A stretch of DNA of 7,966 bases from Treponema sp. GTDB lineage: Bacteria; Spirochaetota; Spirochaetia; Treponematales; Breznakiellaceae. A program made the position numbers and the translations under genes. Positions within the stretch are counted from its first letter, which is position 1; each line of letters begins with the position of its first letter. The notes beneath the pieces are model-generated. The model was not told where the DNA came from and searched no databases. It saw nothing but the letters and a program-made list of their open reading frames with translations. The DNA lies in NCBI GenBank assembly GCA_031281855.1, contig JAITEW010000175.1, forward strand, positions 1 through 7,966, written 5' to 3'. Below are positions 6,136 through 7,966 of this stretch, one piece after another.

Positions 6136-7420
6136 CCAGCGCGTTAAGAGACGCCTGTATCCATTCAGGCGATTCTTCGGGGTAGAAGGGCCGGGCAGAG
6201 AGGAATTCAAAAAGACCTTCCCGGAACTGCCCAAGGAAGTAGTAGCATTGGCCGAGGTAAAACCGCGCCCTGGCTTCCGATTCGCCGCTCCTGGGCAGCG
6301 AGAGGTAGCGTTTAAGCTCATCCCGGCAGGCTTCCCAATCCCTGTTTGCGAAAGAACCCTGAACCACGGCCCTGAGGGCGTAGTCCTCACCTCTTGGGGA
6401 ATCGTCAACATCCCGGCTGAAAACCCTGGGCTGCTTTTCAGGGACAGCTTGTTTTCGTGATACCGGAACGTCCTCCAGGGCTTTAGCCGCTTTGGCGCTC
6501 AAACCCGCCTGAACCGGGGTTTCCCCAAAGGCGTCCGTTGCCGGGACCGCTGCGGTTACGGAGATCATAGGCAAAGGCATGGCCCGTATGTCCCGGTCCG
6601 GTCCTGCAAGGCCTATCCTGCCCTGGCCCGCAGGCACTTCGACAGAGTTCACTGTGGCGTTTTTGCCGGGGTAGATGCCGGCGGTTCCCCTTGTCAGGTC
6701 TTCTTCCAGTATAGCCGCGTAGTAGTAGGGAATGCCCGGCACAGGATAATCGGTAAGAGGAGAAGGGGCGTCGTTGTGAACGATAACGGCCCCCAGGAGA
6801 TCCATAGTCTGCCTAATGGGCTGGACGCTCCGGTAGAGGACCACTTTTTTCCCGGTCATCCCGGCGCTGAAAGTGATAATAATCCCGTCCCCTTCTGTTA
6901 CGGCTTCAAGGCCGCTTATCCCGGGTTCTGACCCGCCGGGAACCGGCGCGGCCTCGCCGGGAACGGGAAAGCCCCCTGAAACAGGGCTTCCTGTACTGAC
7001 CGCAAGCCCTCCCGGAGAAGCGGAGATCTGCACGCTGATACTGTTGTTTAAGGGGATAGGGAGGACAAAATGCTGCCCCCTGGTATCGCTGGCAACTACA
7101 AAATAGTAATACGTTCCGGGATCTCCCAGTTCGTCGATATAAGACTCCGCGCCATAAGGGACTTCAACGGGCCTCCCCAGGGAATCAGGGCTGAGGTTAT
7201 CATCAAACGGCTCAAGGGACCGGTAAATATACACCGGCCCCCGCACGTCAGGGGAATCTGTCCAGCTCAGCCTGAGCAGGTTGTTTTTTATTTCCCCCTG
7301 GAGCCGTGAAACAAAGGGCACAAAAAGAGGCTGCGAAAGATCCGCCTCCTCCTGGGCATGCAACGCAGGGGAGAGGATAAGCGCCGCTAAAAGGAACCGC
7401 AGCAACCGGCTAAGCTTCAT
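6119..7420 (-). CDS. Exported protein with two fibronectin-III-like domains and a C-terminal TPR segment, function unknown
   Basis: A 433-residue protein. The N-terminus (MKLSRLLRFLLAALILSPALHAQ) is a clear signal peptide, with likely cleavage after A22. Two beta-sandwich domains resembling fibronectin type III follow, at about 40-132 and 171-262. They share a pattern: a strand ending YRSxxP (residues 66-71 and 196-201) and about 35 residues later a YYY strand after a Pro-Gly turn (104-106 and 232-234). A Gly/Pro-rich linker (about 133-170) holds two copies of a PVPG heptad. Residues about 265-350 look disordered. From about 350 to the end lies helical TPR-like sequence (ARFYLGQCYYFLGQFREGLF). 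The architecture suggests a periplasmic or surface adaptor; no enzymatic motif is seen. There is no Shine-Dalgarno sequence before the ATG, but a promoter-like element sits immediately upstream. The end overlaps the opposing TPR gene by 17 bases. I cannot name it. Confidence 0.85.
   Translation of the reverse strand: MKLSRLLRFLLAALILSPALHAQEEADLSQPLFVPFVSRLQGEIKNNLLRLSWTDSPDVRGPVYIYRSLEPFDDNLSPDSLGRPVEVPYGAESYIDELGDPGTYYYFVVASDTRGQHFVLPIPLNNSISVQISASPGGLAVSTGSPVSGGFPVPGEAAPVPGGSEPGISGLEAVTEGDGIIITFSAGMTGKKVVLYRSVQPIRQTMDLLGAVIVHNDAPSPLTDYPVPGIPYYYAAILEEDLTRGTAGIYPGKNATVNSVEVPAGQGRIGLAGPDRDIRAMPLPMISVTAAVPATDAFGETPVQAGLSAKAAKALEDVPVSRKQAVPEKQPRVFSRDVDDSPRGEDYALRAVVQGSFANRDWEACRDELKRYLSLPRSGESEARARFYLGQCYYFLGQFREGLFEFLSARPFYPEESPEWIQASLNALVSAGS
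6129..6142. other. Hairpin over the convergent stop codon
   Basis: GCGCT, loop GACC, AGCGC forms a five-base-pair GC-rich hairpin on either strand. It covers the TGA (6133-6135) of the rightward TPR gene and part of the 17-base overlap (6119-6135) with the leftward gene. No T-run follows on either side, so it is more a 3'-end structural element or pause site than a full terminator. Confidence 0.4.
6152..6177 (+). terminator. Candidate terminator for the rightward gene run
   Basis: CGCCTG, an eight-base loop, then CAGGCG gives a perfect six-base-pair stem beginning 17 bases after the TPR stop, followed by ATTCTT. The T-tract is interrupted and weak. The position, immediately past the last gene of the rightward run, is what makes it credible. 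It lies inside the C-terminal codons of the opposing gene. Confidence 0.4.
6934..6964 (-). repeat. Short tandem repeat encoding PVPG heptads
   Basis: The ten-mer CGCCGGGAAC (plus-strand reading) occurs at 6934-6943 and again at 6955-6964, a 21-base period. On the coding strand this gives two seven-residue units, PVPGEAA and PVPGGSE, in the linker between the two fibronectin-like domains. Confidence 0.6.
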
Positions 7421-7426
7421 ATTTCT

Positions 7427-7455
7427 ATAATAGTCGTAACCGGAGGATTCTACAA
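7427..7455 (-). promoter_or_regulatory. Promoter-like element of the fibronectin-like gene, possibly leaderless
   Basis: On the minus strand TTGTAG (7455-7450) and TATTAT (7432-7427) are spaced by exactly 17 bases. The -10 matches consensus at five of six bases; the -35 is poor (TTG only). Only six bases separate the -10 from the ATG at 7420, so transcription would begin at or within a base of the start codon. That would explain the missing Shine-Dalgarno sequence. Inference only. Confidence 0.35.
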
Positions 7456-7489
7456 GCGTTTTTCCCAGGGTTTTCCCCGCTCCCGGCTT

Positions 7490-7512
7490 GTCAGGGGCTG
7501 ACTGCGGGTCAG
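7490..7512. repeat. Alternating inverted pentamers between the ABC and fibronectin-like genes
   Basis: GTCAG (7490-7494), CTGAC (7498-7502) and GTCAG (7508-7512) can form either of two mutually exclusive five-base-pair hairpins. They lie just past the stop of the ABC gene on the minus strand. No T-run follows in that direction, so intrinsic termination is doubtful. The rest of the 105-base gap (7421-7525) holds only the promoter-like element. Confidence 0.35.
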
Positions 7513-7525
7513 GTTTTGCCAGTAA

Positions 7526-7966
7526 TCACTTGTACCACTGCTCCTGGGAGGCGTAGAGCCGGGCGTACTCTCCCCCAGCCGCCACAAGCTCCTCGTGGGT
7601 CCCGCTTTCCACCAGCCGCCCTTCCTTCATCACCACTATCCGGTCCGCAAGCCTCACAGAACCCAGCCGGTGGGTCACGATGATCGCGGTCTTCCCTTTC
7701 GAGATTTCCCCAAAGCGCCGGTAGATCCGCGTCTCCTCGTAGGGGTCTATCGCCGCAGTCGGTTCGTCCAGCACGATGAGATCGTGTTCCCGGTAAAAGC
7801 CCCGCCCGATTGCCACCCGCTGCCACTGGCCCCCGGAGAGGTCTACGCCGTCGAATTCGCGGGACAGCATGGTGCCGTAGCCCTGCGGAAAGGCTTCGCC
7901 CTCCCGCTCTACCCCGGCCTGTTCGCAGACCTCGTCCAGCCGCCCGCGGTCTGCCGCAGGCCAGGC
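7526..7966 (-). CDS. ABC transporter ATP-binding domain, exporter type, 5'-truncated by window edge
   Basis: The C-terminal 146 residues of an ABC ATPase; the frame is open to the right edge, so Walker A, the Q-loop and any membrane domain lie outside. Counting from the edge, the ABC signature LSGGQ is at 43-47 (VDLSGGQWQR), Walker B with catalytic Glu is LIVLDEP at 63-69, the D-loop follows (TAAID), and the switch histidine is H99 in IIVTHR. The sequence IVVMKEGRLVESGTHEEL near the end is typical of ATPases fused to six-helix exporter domains (MsbA/multidrug type), so the full protein is probably a half-transporter of about 600 residues. That is inference, and the substrate is unknown. It ends with a TGA and is separated by 105 bases from the fibronectin-like gene on the same strand. 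All visible catalytic motifs are intact. Confidence 0.93.
   Translation of the reverse strand, partial: AWPAADRGRLDEVCEQAGVEREGEAFPQGYGTMLSREFDGVDLSGGQWQRVAIGRGFYREHDLIVLDEPTAAIDPYEETRIYRRFGEISKGKTAIIVTHRLGSVRLADRIVVMKEGRLVESGTHEELVAAGGEYARLYASQEQWYK

Noticed and set aside
5972..6460. A 162-residue plus-strand open frame running past the end of the TPR gene
   Set aside because: It is out of frame with the TPR gene and antisense to the fibronectin-like gene, with no domain or start signal.
7426..7431. A perfect TATAAT on the plus strand
   Set aside because: No -35-like sequence lies at 16-18 bases upstream and no rightward gene follows; it is the overlap partner of the minus-strand -10.
7526..7966. 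ABC ATPase as part of an unusual system
   Set aside because: All visible motifs are standard for exporter-type ATPases and only the C-terminal part is present, so nothing special can be claimed.
1..7966. CRISPR array, tRNA or rRNA genes, insertion sequences, prophage or toxin-antitoxin genes
   Set aside because: No regularly spaced repeats, cloverleaf-like sequences, transposase motifs or paired small genes were seen; nearly all bases are in the six genes listed.

Overview
The window is a compact bacterial chromosomal segment of moderately high GC, coding on both strands with almost no free intergenic space. Gene content and order suggest a spirochaete, most likely Treponema-like: a phoH, 7TM-HD phosphohydrolase, ybeY and corC/tlyC cluster followed by a secreted TPR protein, with a secreted fibronectin-like protein beside it. 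That assignment is inference from protein style and gene order; no rRNA or other decisive marker is present.

Layout. Positions 1-6135 read rightward as one tightly packed gene run: the C-terminal part of a PhoH-family ATPase (start outside the window), a PgpH-type membrane HD phosphohydrolase, the rRNA-processing endonuclease YbeY, a CorC/TlyC CBS-domain protein, and a 662-residue exported TPR protein. The first three junctions overlap (17, 4 and 4 bases) and the last gap is 19 bases, so one polycistronic transcript with translational coupling is likely. Positions 6119-7966 read leftward: an exported protein with two fibronectin-III-like domains and a C-terminal TPR-like segment, preceded by the 3' part of an exporter-type ABC transporter ATPase whose start lies beyond the right edge. 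The two gene runs converge and their coding ends overlap by 17 bases.

How the genes work together. PhoH (YbeZ), YbeY and CorC (YbeX) form a classic conserved cluster tied to 16S rRNA maturation and ribosome quality control. A PgpH-type cyclic-di-AMP phosphodiesterase between phoH and ybeY is the arrangement known from Firmicutes, so this locus combines both versions and may couple ribosome maturation to nucleotide second-messenger turnover. The exported TPR and fibronectin/TPR proteins are probably envelope or periplasmic scaffold proteins; their functions are unknown.

The most interesting small-scale structure is at the convergent junction (a hairpin over one stop codon, with a candidate terminator for each gene inside the other gene) and just upstream of the fibronectin-like gene (a promoter-like pair placed so close to the ATG that the mRNA would be leaderless). 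I see no clear novel defence, mobile or CRISPR system, no tRNA or rRNA and no insertion sequence. No gene-free stretch exceeds about 105 bases.
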